Shown here: piece after piece, positions 43,443 through 51,100 of the stretch
Position numbering within the stretch: the stretch's first letter is position 1
Layout: every line of letters begins with the position of its first letter
Assembly: GCA_013822735.1 (NCBI GenBank)
Contig: PNKZ01000002.1
Coordinates: 186,001-250,000 of the forward strand
DNA from: Pirellula sp.
GTDB lineage: Bacteria > Planctomycetota > Planctomycetia > Pirellulales > PNKZ01
DNA: 64,000 bases
Direction of reading: 5' to 3'
The notes under the pieces: model-generated
Database searches by the model: none
What the model was told of the DNA's origin: nothing
What the model saw: only the letters and a program-made list of their open reading frames with translations
Translations under genes and position numbers: made by a program

Positions 43443-44243
43443 TTAGCGAGTTCCCGGTGCGGAATCGGGTCGCGACGACGCGGTCGAGGACGCGGAGGTA
43501 GTGCGCGTGCGACGGCGAGGAAGCTGCAAGGCCCGAATGAGCGCCGCGTCGCGTCGTCGAGCGTCGTCAAATTGCTCGAACAGTCGCGTCATGACTCGTA
43601 GACAACTCATACAAGTAACTTGTTGCGGATCGACGCTGCAAAGTAACTCGTAGGCCTCGTCGCAAAGGCCCAATCGCGTACAGGCGACGCCGACGCTGAG
43701 GCGATAAACTGGTCGCTCCGGCTCAAGCGCGAGCGCGCGACGCAAAAGCGGCAGTACGCACTCGGCCGGATACCCGAGCCTGTTCATGAAGAAGGCCATG
43801 CCGAAGCAAGCTTCGTCGTCTTCCGGCTCGCGCAACGACGCTTCACGACAAACATCGAGCGCGAGGGCATACTCGCCGGCCCGTCCGAGGCCCGAAGCCA
43901 GTCTGGGCAAGTGCGGCAGCGCAACGTCGTCGATGCGTGCGGCTAAGAATCGGAGAATGGTTCGAGCGTCGTCGCGCCGTCCGGCCGCGAGGTGAGCATC
44001 GGCCCAGGCGATTTGAGCGCCGATCGAAAGCGGTATGAGCAGCGCGGCGGTTTCCAAGGCACGGCAGGCGGCCGCGAAAGCTCCTTGCGCGTGCCAGACG
44101 AGCCCCTGCCATTGGATGAATCGTCCGTCGTCGGGAAATCGCAACAGCGCGAGTCGCAACGCGCAGTTGCATGCATCCCACTCGCTCGCCTCGTACGCTT
44201 GGGCAATATCACAAAGTAGGCCGTCGGCAACGGAATGAGACAC
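43443..44243 (-). CDS. Tetratricopeptide-repeat protein, 266 aa
   Basis: The protein is built of helical repeats of TPR type: 'AYEASEWDACNCALRLALLRFPDDGRFIQWQGLVWHAQG', 'AACRALETAALLIPLSIGAQIAWADAHLAAGRRDDARTILRFL', 'RAGEYALALDVCREASLREPEDDEACFGMAFFMNRLGYPAECVLPLLRRALALEPERPVYRLSVG'. The C-terminus is a Ser/Thr/Arg-rich tail. A CMSC pair near residue 212 and further cysteines are notable. It has no signal peptide and probably scaffolds protein contacts. It lies 49 bases downstream of hemP and two bases upstream of the small membrane protein. Confidence 0.82.
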   Translation of the reverse strand: MSHSVADGLLCDIAQAYEASEWDACNCALRLALLRFPDDGRFIQWQGLVWHAQGAFAAACRALETAALLIPLSIGAQIAWADAHLAAGRRDDARTILRFLAARIDDVALPHLPRLASGLGRAGEYALALDVCREASLREPEDDEACFGMAFFMNRLGYPAECVLPLLRRALALEPERPVYRLSVGVACTRLGLCDEAYELLCSVDPQQVTCMSCLRVMTRLFEQFDDARRRDAALIRALQLPRRRTRTTSASSTASSRPDSAPGTR

Positions 44244-44292
44244 GGTCGACTCCTTCGATAACTAAGCGGGTCGCGGAATGAAAAGCCGGAAG

Positions 44293-44595
44293 CTACTTCT
44301 GTAGGATCAGACGGTTTTGCATCGTGATGCGCAACCGATAGAGAGCGCCGCGGTGCGCGATACAGACCTCACGCGACGCACCAAAGATTTCCTTCGACAG
44401 CAGCATGCGAACGGCGGTCGGCGGCGCGAGGTCTTCCGGGGTCGAAGCGGCCGGACAGTCGGCGGCGGAAGTGCTCAAATCGGCGGTCGCTTCGAGGCGA
44501 GCCGTTTCGAGCATCGCTGCGATCGGCAAGGCGGGTGGCGCCAGGCCCGGCGCGGCAGGCGACGGTTCGGCGAGCGATGGATGGATCGAGTTCAT
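44293..44595 (-). CDS. hemP: HemP-like hemin uptake protein with N-terminal extension, 100 aa
   Basis: The C-terminal 40 residues carry the HemP signature: 'LLSKEIFGASREVCIAHRGALYRLRITMQNRLILQK' (G-REV-I-H-G--YRLR-T---LIL-K), a small protein widely found at the head of Fur-controlled hemin uptake loci. The N-terminal 60 residues are Ala/Pro-rich and not part of the family. The ATG at 44595 has GGGAG nine bases upstream and is preferred to a TTG at 44631. The neighbours are unusual (TPR protein, small membrane protein) instead of a TonB receptor. A possible Fur box lies about 120 bases upstream. Confidence 0.85.
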   Translation of the reverse strand: MNSIHPSLAEPSPAAPGLAPPALPIAAMLETARLEATADLSTSAADCPAASTPEDLAPPTAVRMLLSKEIFGASREVCIAHRGALYRLRITMQNRLILQK

Positions 44596-44710
44596 CAGAG
44601 CGGGCTCCCGATGGAGATTCTTGATTTCCAAGGCGCTTCGAAATGAAGCGACCTGTGGTCCTCAAGACGTTGCGTCCGGCTAAAAGCCCGGCAATTCGCC
44701 CGTCTCTTGA

Positions 44711-44725
44711 TGATATTGAGTCTCA
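44711..44725 (-). promoter_or_regulatory. Candidate Fur box upstream of hemP
   Basis: TGATATTGAGTCTCA matches the 7-1-7 Fur consensus TGATAATNATTATCA at 11 of 14 arm positions. It lies about 115 bases upstream of the hemP ATG, and the surrounding 80 bases are AT-richer than the genes. The match alone is weak; the hemP context makes it credible. Confidence 0.4.
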
Positions 44726-44811
44726 GTAGCGATTAGTTTAGCGATCTTTTCGGCTCTGTCAAGCGCTCGCCCGACGGCATTCTCAACGCGTTTCCCTTAC
44801 GCACCTTAAGC

Positions 44812-44851
44812 AAAAAAAGAAGGCCCTCCGGCAACGCACCGGAGGGCCTTC
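44812..44851 (-). terminator. Intrinsic terminator of the small TTG-started gene
   Basis: On the minus strand a perfect 13-bp stem (GAAGGCCCTCCGG and its complement) with a 7-base loop is followed by seven T. It is a textbook rho-independent terminator for transcription coming from the right, i.e. from the small ORF at 44930-45013. Confidence 0.9.
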
Positions 44852-44929
44852 TACTATCGGATTGCGAAGTCGAGCCGCGGTGGGCATCGAAATCGCTTCT
44901 ACGTTTGTCGCCGAGCGACCTGCTGCGCT

Positions 44930-45013
44930 TTACGCGGCTTCGCGCTCCTGGCGATCAATCGGAGCGACTACGACCAACCTCGGGTTCGACAAGCAAGCAA
45001 TCGTACTACTCAA
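44930..45013 (-). CDS. Small ORF, 27 aa, TTG start, strong Shine-Dalgarno
   Basis: The minus strand carries AAAGGGGGTGATC, almost the full complement of the 16S 3' end, directly before a TTG codon at 45013. The 27-codon frame reads 'MSSTIACLSNPRLVVVAPID' and ends with a charged RQEREAA before TAA. About 80 bases on lies the strong terminator. Such a strong ribosome site in front of a short frame closed by a terminator is unlikely by chance. The peptide has a hydrophobic centre (LVVVAP) but no clear membrane helix. I do not know a family. It could be a leader peptide or a free small protein. No gene is seen in the rest of 44632-45144. Confidence 0.6.
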   Translation of the reverse strand: MSSTIACLSNPRLVVVAPIDRQEREAA

Positions 45014-45144
45014 TTGATCACCCCCTTTCCTTGGCTAAACATCGATTTCGTTCATGCACCTGTATCATACTGCACTAGTCAAGGGCCCCGCGACTGCAAG
45101 GTGGAAGCGTGACGTCTGAATTCGCCTTGCTATAGCGCGGCGGG

Positions 45145-46407
45145 TTATGCGAGTTGCCCGGCTTTGACAATTCCTCCCTGCATCACGGCGATGAAGTTCG
45201 CACGGTCTTGAAGTTTGCGAATGTCGCGGACCGGGTCGCCGTCGACCACGAGCACGTCGGCGAGCTTACCGGCTTCGAGCGTCCCAAACTCCACGCCGCG
45301 GCCCATGATCTCGGCCCCCGTTTTCGTAGCACACATTAACACTTCGAGCGGCGTGAGGCCGACGTACTCGACGAAGAAGCTCAACTCCTTTGCATAGTCG
45401 CCGTGCGGATTCCAGGCAAATCCGTAATCGCCTCCCATGCCCAAGCGGCCGCCGGCGCGAAAGATGCGCCGCGCGCTTTCGGCGCCCCCTTCCAATGTCT
45501 CGCGATGTCCTTCAATCACGCGTTTGCTCATGCCGAACTCCGGCCCGCGCTCGATGCTCATCAGTTCGAAGTAGAGCGCGGGGACGCACGGCACATCGCG
45601 GGCCAGCAACATCTCGAGCCCTTCGTCGTCGATGAACGTGCCGTGTTCGACCGCGTCATAACCCGCACGCAGTGCGTTCTTGATGCCTTCGGTCGCGCGG
45701 CAATGTCCTGTGACTTTCAGTCCATGATTATGAGCCGTTTGCACGACGGCGTGCATCTCTTCGAACGTCATGCAGAGCGTGTGGTGGTCGTTGGCGTCGG
45801 GCGCGGCGGCGTCGCCGGTCGGGTACGTCTTGATCCACTCGACACCGTCTTTCACAAGCTTGCGTACGGCGGCGCGAGCTTCGTCGGGGCCGTTGACCAG
45901 CAGCACCAACCCTTCCATGCCGATCTTGCGATAGTCGGGATTCCAATCCATGAGGCCCGCCGCTCCGCAGATCTCGCGGCCGCTCGTGGCAAGCCGCGGG
46001 CCGAGAGTGATCCCGCTTTCGATCCCCTTCTTGAGCCACACATCGATATTGAACAAGCTCCCGCCGCTGCGAGCCGCCGTGTAGCCGCACTCCAAAGCAA
46101 GCCGCGCATTCGCAGCCGCCAAGAGCGTTACGTACTCGACCGGATACTTGATATCGAGATCTTCCAGCGCCGCGACGTTAAAGTAAGTCGGGTGGAAGTG
46201 CGCTTCGACGAGGCCCGGCATGATCGTGCCGCCGCGGGCGTCGATCGTCGGCGTGCCCGGCGGCACATCCGGTGCGGCTGCGGCGGGGCCCGCATAACGG
46301 ATGCGGCCCTCTTCCATCACCAGCGCGGCTTTCGGAATCGGCGGAGCGCCGGTGCCGTCGAACAGTTGGCCGTTGCGAATGACGGTGATTCCGGCGGCGG
46401 TTTGCAT
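45145..46407 (-). CDS. Metal-dependent amidohydrolase (imidazolonepropionase-like), 420 aa
   Basis: The sequence follows the amidohydrolase superfamily: 'GQLFDGTGAPPIPKAALVMEEGRIRYAG' (N-terminal beta sandwich), 'GGTIMPGLVEAHFHPTY' with the HxH metal pair, 'VEWIKTYPTGDAAAPD', 'HGLKVTGHCRATEGIKNALRAGYDAVEHGTFI' with two more histidines, and 'LGMGGDYGFAWNPHG' with the catalytic aspartate, then 'GTLEAGKLADVLVVDGDP'. No signal peptide is present, so it acts in the cytoplasm on an amide, ester or ring substrate that cannot be named. It is 42 bases downstream of the alpha/beta hydrolase gene, probably one operon. Confidence 0.9.
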   Translation of the reverse strand: MQTAAGITVIRNGQLFDGTGAPPIPKAALVMEEGRIRYAGPAAAAPDVPPGTPTIDARGGTIMPGLVEAHFHPTYFNVAALEDLDIKYPVEYVTLLAAANARLALECGYTAARSGGSLFNIDVWLKKGIESGITLGPRLATSGREICGAAGLMDWNPDYRKIGMEGLVLLVNGPDEARAAVRKLVKDGVEWIKTYPTGDAAAPDANDHHTLCMTFEEMHAVVQTAHNHGLKVTGHCRATEGIKNALRAGYDAVEHGTFIDDEGLEMLLARDVPCVPALYFELMSIERGPEFGMSKRVIEGHRETLEGGAESARRIFRAGGRLGMGGDYGFAWNPHGDYAKELSFFVEYVGLTPLEVLMCATKTGAEIMGRGVEFGTLEAGKLADVLVVDGDPVRDIRKLQDRANFIAVMQGGIVKAGQLA

Positions 46408-46449
46408 GGGATTCGTCTCGAAGGCGACGGGCGATTACGGGGCGGCGAG

Positions 46450-47352
46450 CTATGTCGAGCAGCGGAGCGATTCGACGAACGCGAACGTCAGGTTGGCAAT
46501 GTCTTGAGTTCGCTGCCAGTGCATCATATGGCCGACTCCGGGCAGGCGGATGTGCATGGTTTCCGGCACGCGGCGGCGAAACTCCGCGACATCGTCGTCG
46601 ACCAACATGCCTCCCACCGCCGTATCGGCTTGCAGCAGCAACACCGGACAACGAATGCGGGCGAAGATGGCCGGTTCGTCGTAGCCCTGCATCCATTGCC
46701 CGCCGACGAGCGGCGTCAGGATACGCTGATCCAGTTGATTCAGCGAAGCCGCTTGGAACCGCAACGAGACGGGATCGCGCGTATCGCCGAAGCGCACGGT
46801 CGAACCGCTCTGAGGGTCGGTAATGCGAATCTCCGCCAGCGCGCGCGCCAAGTCATCGGTGCTGCGCGGGACTTCGAGCAGGTCGGCGATCTGCGAAAAG
46901 TAGCTCAAAAAATTGGTGCCGCCGATATGCGGACCGAGCGTGCGGAACGGCGGGTCTTCCAAGATGCAGCCGCGCACCAAGTCGGGGCATGCGGCAGCCG
47001 CGCCGGCTGCGACCATCGCGCCTAGCGAATGGCCGTAGAGTACGACCGGCCGGCGCACGCATTCGCGCAGCCAGGCCACGGCGTCGGCCACGAAGTCGAC
47101 GACAAGGTACCGATCCGCCGGGGTGCTCGCGCCGTGGCCCCGATGCTCGAGCAGCCAGAGGTCGTACCGCGCGCCGAGTTGCGAAGCCAGCGGCGCGAAG
47201 ACGTCGGCGTTACGCAGCACGCCGTGGAAGAACGCCAATTGAGGCGTCGGCGCATCCTGATACGCGTCAGCCTGCGACGCGCTGAGCGACCGTCGGTAGG
47301 CGAGCGACCGGCCGTCGAGCACGAAGTCCAGCGATTTCAAGATCGAGGTCAT
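46450..47352 (-). CDS. Alpha/beta hydrolase carrying an in-frame repeat insertion, 300 aa
   Basis: The hydrolase fold is shown by 'LAFFHGVLRNADVFAPLASQLGARYDLWLLEHRGHGAST', the nucleophile motif 'VVLYGHSLGAMVAAG' and the histidine in 'IRLPGVGHMMHWQRTQDIA'. It would hydrolyse an ester or C-C bond of a small molecule. Between 'DGRSLAYRR' and 'LAFFHG' an extra segment ('SLSASQADAYQDAPTPQ', about residues 21-37) is coded by the 29-bp dispersed repeat, so the insertion is recent and in frame. The ATG at 47352 is chosen over 47394. It is divergent from the GntR regulator. Confidence 0.88.
   Translation of the reverse strand: MTSILKSLDFVLDGRSLAYRRSLSASQADAYQDAPTPQLAFFHGVLRNADVFAPLASQLGARYDLWLLEHRGHGASTPADRYLVVDFVADAVAWLRECVRRPVVLYGHSLGAMVAAGAAAACPDLVRGCILEDPPFRTLGPHIGGTNFLSYFSQIADLLEVPRSTDDLARALAEIRITDPQSGSTVRFGDTRDPVSLRFQAASLNQLDQRILTPLVGGQWMQGYDEPAIFARIRCPVLLLQADTAVGGMLVDDDVAEFRRRVPETMHIRLPGVGHMMHWQRTQDIANLTFAFVESLRCST
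47250..47278. repeat. Dispersed 29-bp repeat, copy inside the hydrolase gene
   Basis: On the minus strand GTCGCAGGCTGACGCGTATC is followed by AGGATGCGC, matching the intergenic copy at 36947-36976 with a single base change. It lies in the N-terminal part of the hydrolase gene in a frame giving SQADAYQDA and does not break the gene. Confidence 0.85.
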
Positions 47353-47395
47353 GTCAAAAGCTTGTTTTTGTGCCGCTCCAACCGTATGCTGCATC

Positions 47396-47405
47396 CTGCA
47401 TGCAG
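47396..47405. promoter_or_regulatory. Palindrome in the hydrolase/GntR divergent spacer (candidate operator)
   Basis: CTGCATGCAG is a perfect palindrome, extended by AT...AT on the outside (ATCCTGCATGCAGTAT). It is preceded by a further CTGCAT. Its place in the 143-base divergent spacer next to a GntR-family gene suggests the operator of that regulator. Confidence 0.45.
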
Positions 47406-47495
47406 TATGGAGCTTGTCTATTAGAGGCTCCTATCGCCGCGCCGTCAACTGCGGAGCGCGGCAAATTCTACCACGTTCGAATCTGTGAGAGTTTC

Positions 47496-48188
47496 ATGGT
47501 CACCGCAACTCCGGCCGACGCGACGCTCAAACGCGTTTCCTTGGCCGACGCCGCTTACGACGTCCTCCAGCAGGCGATCCTGCGCGGCGAACTTCCCCCG
47601 GGCGAGGAGCTCAGCGCCGTCGCGCTGGCCGAGCGATATCGCGTCAGCCGCACGCCCATCACCGAAGCCTTGCAACGGCTCACGCACGACGGCCTCGTGC
47701 TGCAAGAGCCGCATCGGCAGCCGAGGGTCGTGAAGCTCGGGCGGAGCGACGTCGTCGAAATCTACGAGATGCGGGCCCAGCTCGAAGCGGCCGCCGCCGA
47801 ACGCGCCGCGTCGCGCATCGCGCCGGCCGTGTGCGAAGCGCTGGAAAAGCGGCTCGACGTTCTCTCCGCCAAACGCAAGCCGAGCAATTGGGCCGAGCTC
47901 GCCATCGAGTTCGATCTGCAATTCCACGACGCCGTCGCGGAAGCCTCGGGCAACGGCCGCTTGCGCGACGACATTGCCCGTTATCGTCGCTTGGTGCGCT
48001 GCTTCTGCAGACTCACCGGCAACGACGACAACCTGCAAGCCGCGATTGCCGAACATCGCACGATTCTCGCCGCGCTGAAAGCACGCCGTCCGGCAACCGC
48101 GCGCAAAGCGATGGCCGCGCATATTGAGAAGCGGCTCGCCGCCGTTCTGGCCGAACTCTATCCGCAAGCCGTTGCGAGGAACTCGTAA
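47496..48188 (+). CDS. GntR family (FCD subgroup) transcription regulator, 230 aa
   Basis: The N-terminal winged helix is 'DAAYDVLQQAILRGELPPGEELSAVALAERYRVSRTPITEALQRLTHDGLVLQEPHRQPRV' (about 16-75). The C-terminal all-helical FCD ligand domain follows ('DVVEIYEMRAQLEAAAAERAA', 'EFDLQFHDAVAEASGNGRL', 'EHRTILAALKARRPATARKAMAAHIEKR') with aspartate and histidines that bind a metal and a carboxylate ligand. It likely represses the divergent hydrolase-amidohydrolase genes and the coupled downstream gene until a sugar acid or similar ligand appears. The ATG at 47496 begins just before the domain. Its stop overlaps the next start (TAATG). Confidence 0.93.
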   Translation: MVTATPADATLKRVSLADAAYDVLQQAILRGELPPGEELSAVALAERYRVSRTPITEALQRLTHDGLVLQEPHRQPRVVKLGRSDVVEIYEMRAQLEAAAAERAASRIAPAVCEALEKRLDVLSAKRKPSNWAELAIEFDLQFHDAVAEASGNGRLRDDIARYRRLVRCFCRLTGNDDNLQAAIAEHRTILAALKARRPATARKAMAAHIEKRLAAVLAELYPQAVARNS

Positions 48189-51100
48189 TGTTCGTCCCGC
48201 ATCTCACTCGCCGCCCCCTTGTTCGTTGGTTCCTCGCCGCCGCCCTGCTCTGCCAAGTCGCGGCCGTTGCAAACAACAAAGCCGTCGCGGCCGACGCAAC
48301 CGACGACTTGTTCCGTCGCGACAATCTCGTCGCCTGGTGCATCGTGCCGTTCGACGCCAAGAAGCGCGGGCCGGAAGAGCGCGCGGCGATGTTGGAGAAG
48401 CTCGGCTTCAAGCATTTCGCCTACGACTTTCGCGCCGAGCACGTGCCGACGTTCGAAGCCGAAATCGAGGCCTGCCGGCGGCACGGCGTCGAGCTTTCTG
48501 CCTGGTGGTTCCCCGGCAGTCTCAACGCCGACGCGCTGCACATCCTGGCCCTCTGCAAGAAGCACAATATCCACCCGGAGCTCTGGATCTCCGGCGGCGG
48601 CACCATTCCCGCTACGCCCGAGGAACAGAAGGCGCGCATCGCGCAAGAGGCGGCCCGCATCCGGCCGATCGCCGAAGCGGCCGCCGCGCAAGGGCTGAAG
48701 GTCGGGCTCTACAACCACGGCGGTTGGTTCGGCGAACCGGAAACGCAACTCGCGATCATCGCCGAACTCCAGCTGCCGAACGTCGGCATGGTCTACAACC
48801 TGCACCATGGGCACGATCAAGTCGAGCGGCTCGCCGAGATCCTCCAGAAGTCGCTGCCGCATTTGCTCTGCGTCAATCTGAACGGCATGGTGCCGCAGGG
48901 AGACCGACAAGGTCAGAAGATTCTGCAACTCGGGCAAGGCTCGCTCGATCTCGGCGTACTGAAAACCATCCGCGCCAGCGGCTACCGCGGGCCGATCGGC
49001 ATTCTCGGCCATACGCAAGACGACGCCGAAGCGCGCCTGCAAGACAACCTCGACGGCCTCGCGTGGCTCGTGCCGCAACTCGACGGCAAGCCGGCCGGCC
49101 CGAAGCCGACGCCGCGTACGCCGGTGCCGGCGGCGAAATCGCCGGAGACTTCTGGGGCATCACTGCGCTCTGCCCCAGCCACCCTTGTCAACGTCTCAAC
49201 GGCGCGGGGCGTCGGCTACGTCATCGCCGGGCGCGAGGAATATCGCACGCCACCGCTGCGGGTCGAAGTACGGGCCAAGCTCCGCGGCAAGTCGGGCTAC
49301 AACATTCTCACGGCGTGCGAACCGAAATCGTCGCCGCGTCATTGGGAGCTCTTCACCATGCCGAACTCGGGTGCGCTCACGGCGTATCTGCCGGGACGCA
49401 AGCCTGACCATGTGCGATCGAGCGTCGACGTCTGCGACGGCAAGCCGCATGACTTGGCGATGAGCTACGAGACGGGCAACGTGAAGCTGTTCGTCGACGG
49501 CAAGCAGGTGGCGGAAGAACGGATCTCCGGCGACGATGCGAAGGCCTCTCCGAAGCCTGGCGACTTCGCCGTCGGCCAACTAGTCGAAGGCAACCTTCGT
49601 TGCGAGGGCGAGATCGAATCGGTCCGCTTAATGAACGCCGCGACCGACGCGCTGCTCGGCTCGTGGCAATTCGCGAAATCCGACGCTGTAAAATCCGATA
49701 CAGCAAAATCGGATACAGCGGAAGTGCCCGACCTTTCCGATCGTAAGAACCCGGCGAAGCGCAGCCCCGCATCGCCGGCCGCCAGCGGTGCCGCCAAGGC
49801 CCCAATTCCGCCGCCGGGCGTGCATCTGAAAGCGGTCGATCCGCGTCTCAAGGTCACGCTCATCGATCGCTCGCCCGACCAGGTTTACATGGGAGTGAAG
49901 GTCGATCGCGATGGGCATGTGTTCGTCGGCGGACGCGAAGGGGTGTTCGTGTTCGTCTCGAACGGTGACGGCACGTTCGCCGCGCGCCGCGAGATTCTGC
50001 GGTTCCCGCAAGACTCGATCATCATGGGCCTGGAGTTTAAGAACGACGATCTCTTCGTGCTCACCTGCAATGCCCTCTATCGCGTGCCGCAGGGGCGCGT
50101 GCAGCGTGAAGGCCTCAAGCCGGAGCGCATTCTCTGGGGCCTGCCGCTCGACTTGCACGTGAGCTTCCATTGCTTGGCGTGGGGACCGGACGGCGATTTG
50201 TACATCACGCACGGCGACCCTTGGCTCGGCTACGGCGATTGGAACCGGCCAGACCATTGGGGGCATTGGGTGCTGTACAGCAAGGGGTCAGGGGTGAGGG
50301 GTCAGGGGTCAGTAGGCGAGCCGGGAGCGTCAGCGACCGGAGTCTCTGCAGCGCGCATCTCCAAAGTCGATCCATCTTGGCGCGAGACGCCCTATTGCGG
50401 CCAGGGGGCCGTGTTGCGGATGAACTTGGAAACGGGTGCGATTGATGTGATCGCCACCGGCTTGCGCGGGCCGGTTGGCTTGGCGTTCAATGAGCAGGGA
50501 GAGCTCTTCACCAACGACAACGATCATGAGAGCAAAGCCGATCAGTATGCCCCTGCGAAGTTGCTACACGTTGCGAGAACCGGCACCGATTTCGGCTGGC
50601 CGCGCGGCTGGATGGCGTCGAAAAGTCCCGATCGACTCGATCTCAACGAACCGATTTGCGATCTCGGCCGTGGTGTCCCGTGTGACCTGTTGTGCTATCC
50701 GTCGCGCTACGCTCCGGCAGCGTGGAAGAATCGACTGTTGATGTGTCGCTGGGACCGCCATTCCGTGACGGCGTACGATTCCAGAACCTCTTCCACGCGA
50801 GAAGAGACGGTACTTGTTGGAGAAGAAAACTGTAGGCCGGTAGGAATTGCTGTTGCCGGCGGGGGCGGCGTTTTCGTGACGGCCCTCTACATGACCGGCA
50901 ACATGGCCGCCCCGTATTGTGCGAGCGATCTCTACTATGTGACGACCAGCGAACCGAATCCCGTCGTACCGAAGCCTACAGGCGAAAGAAGAATACTGTT
51001 CGATCCCGAACTTCCCCGCACTTACGACCAACCGCCGACGGATGAAATGAAACGTCAATACTGGGAGTCGTCCAAGATTGAGGAGAAAGCGAACTCGTAT

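Noticed and set aside
45060-45100. TTGACT and TATGAT on the minus strand as a sigma-70 promoter for the 27-residue gene
   Set aside because: The two hexamers are only seven bases apart, too close to form a promoter together.
45403-47025. A 540-codon plus-strand frame opposite the amidohydrolase and hydrolase
   Set aside because: Both opposite genes carry full catalytic motifs; the plus frame is shadow sequence without recognisable domains.
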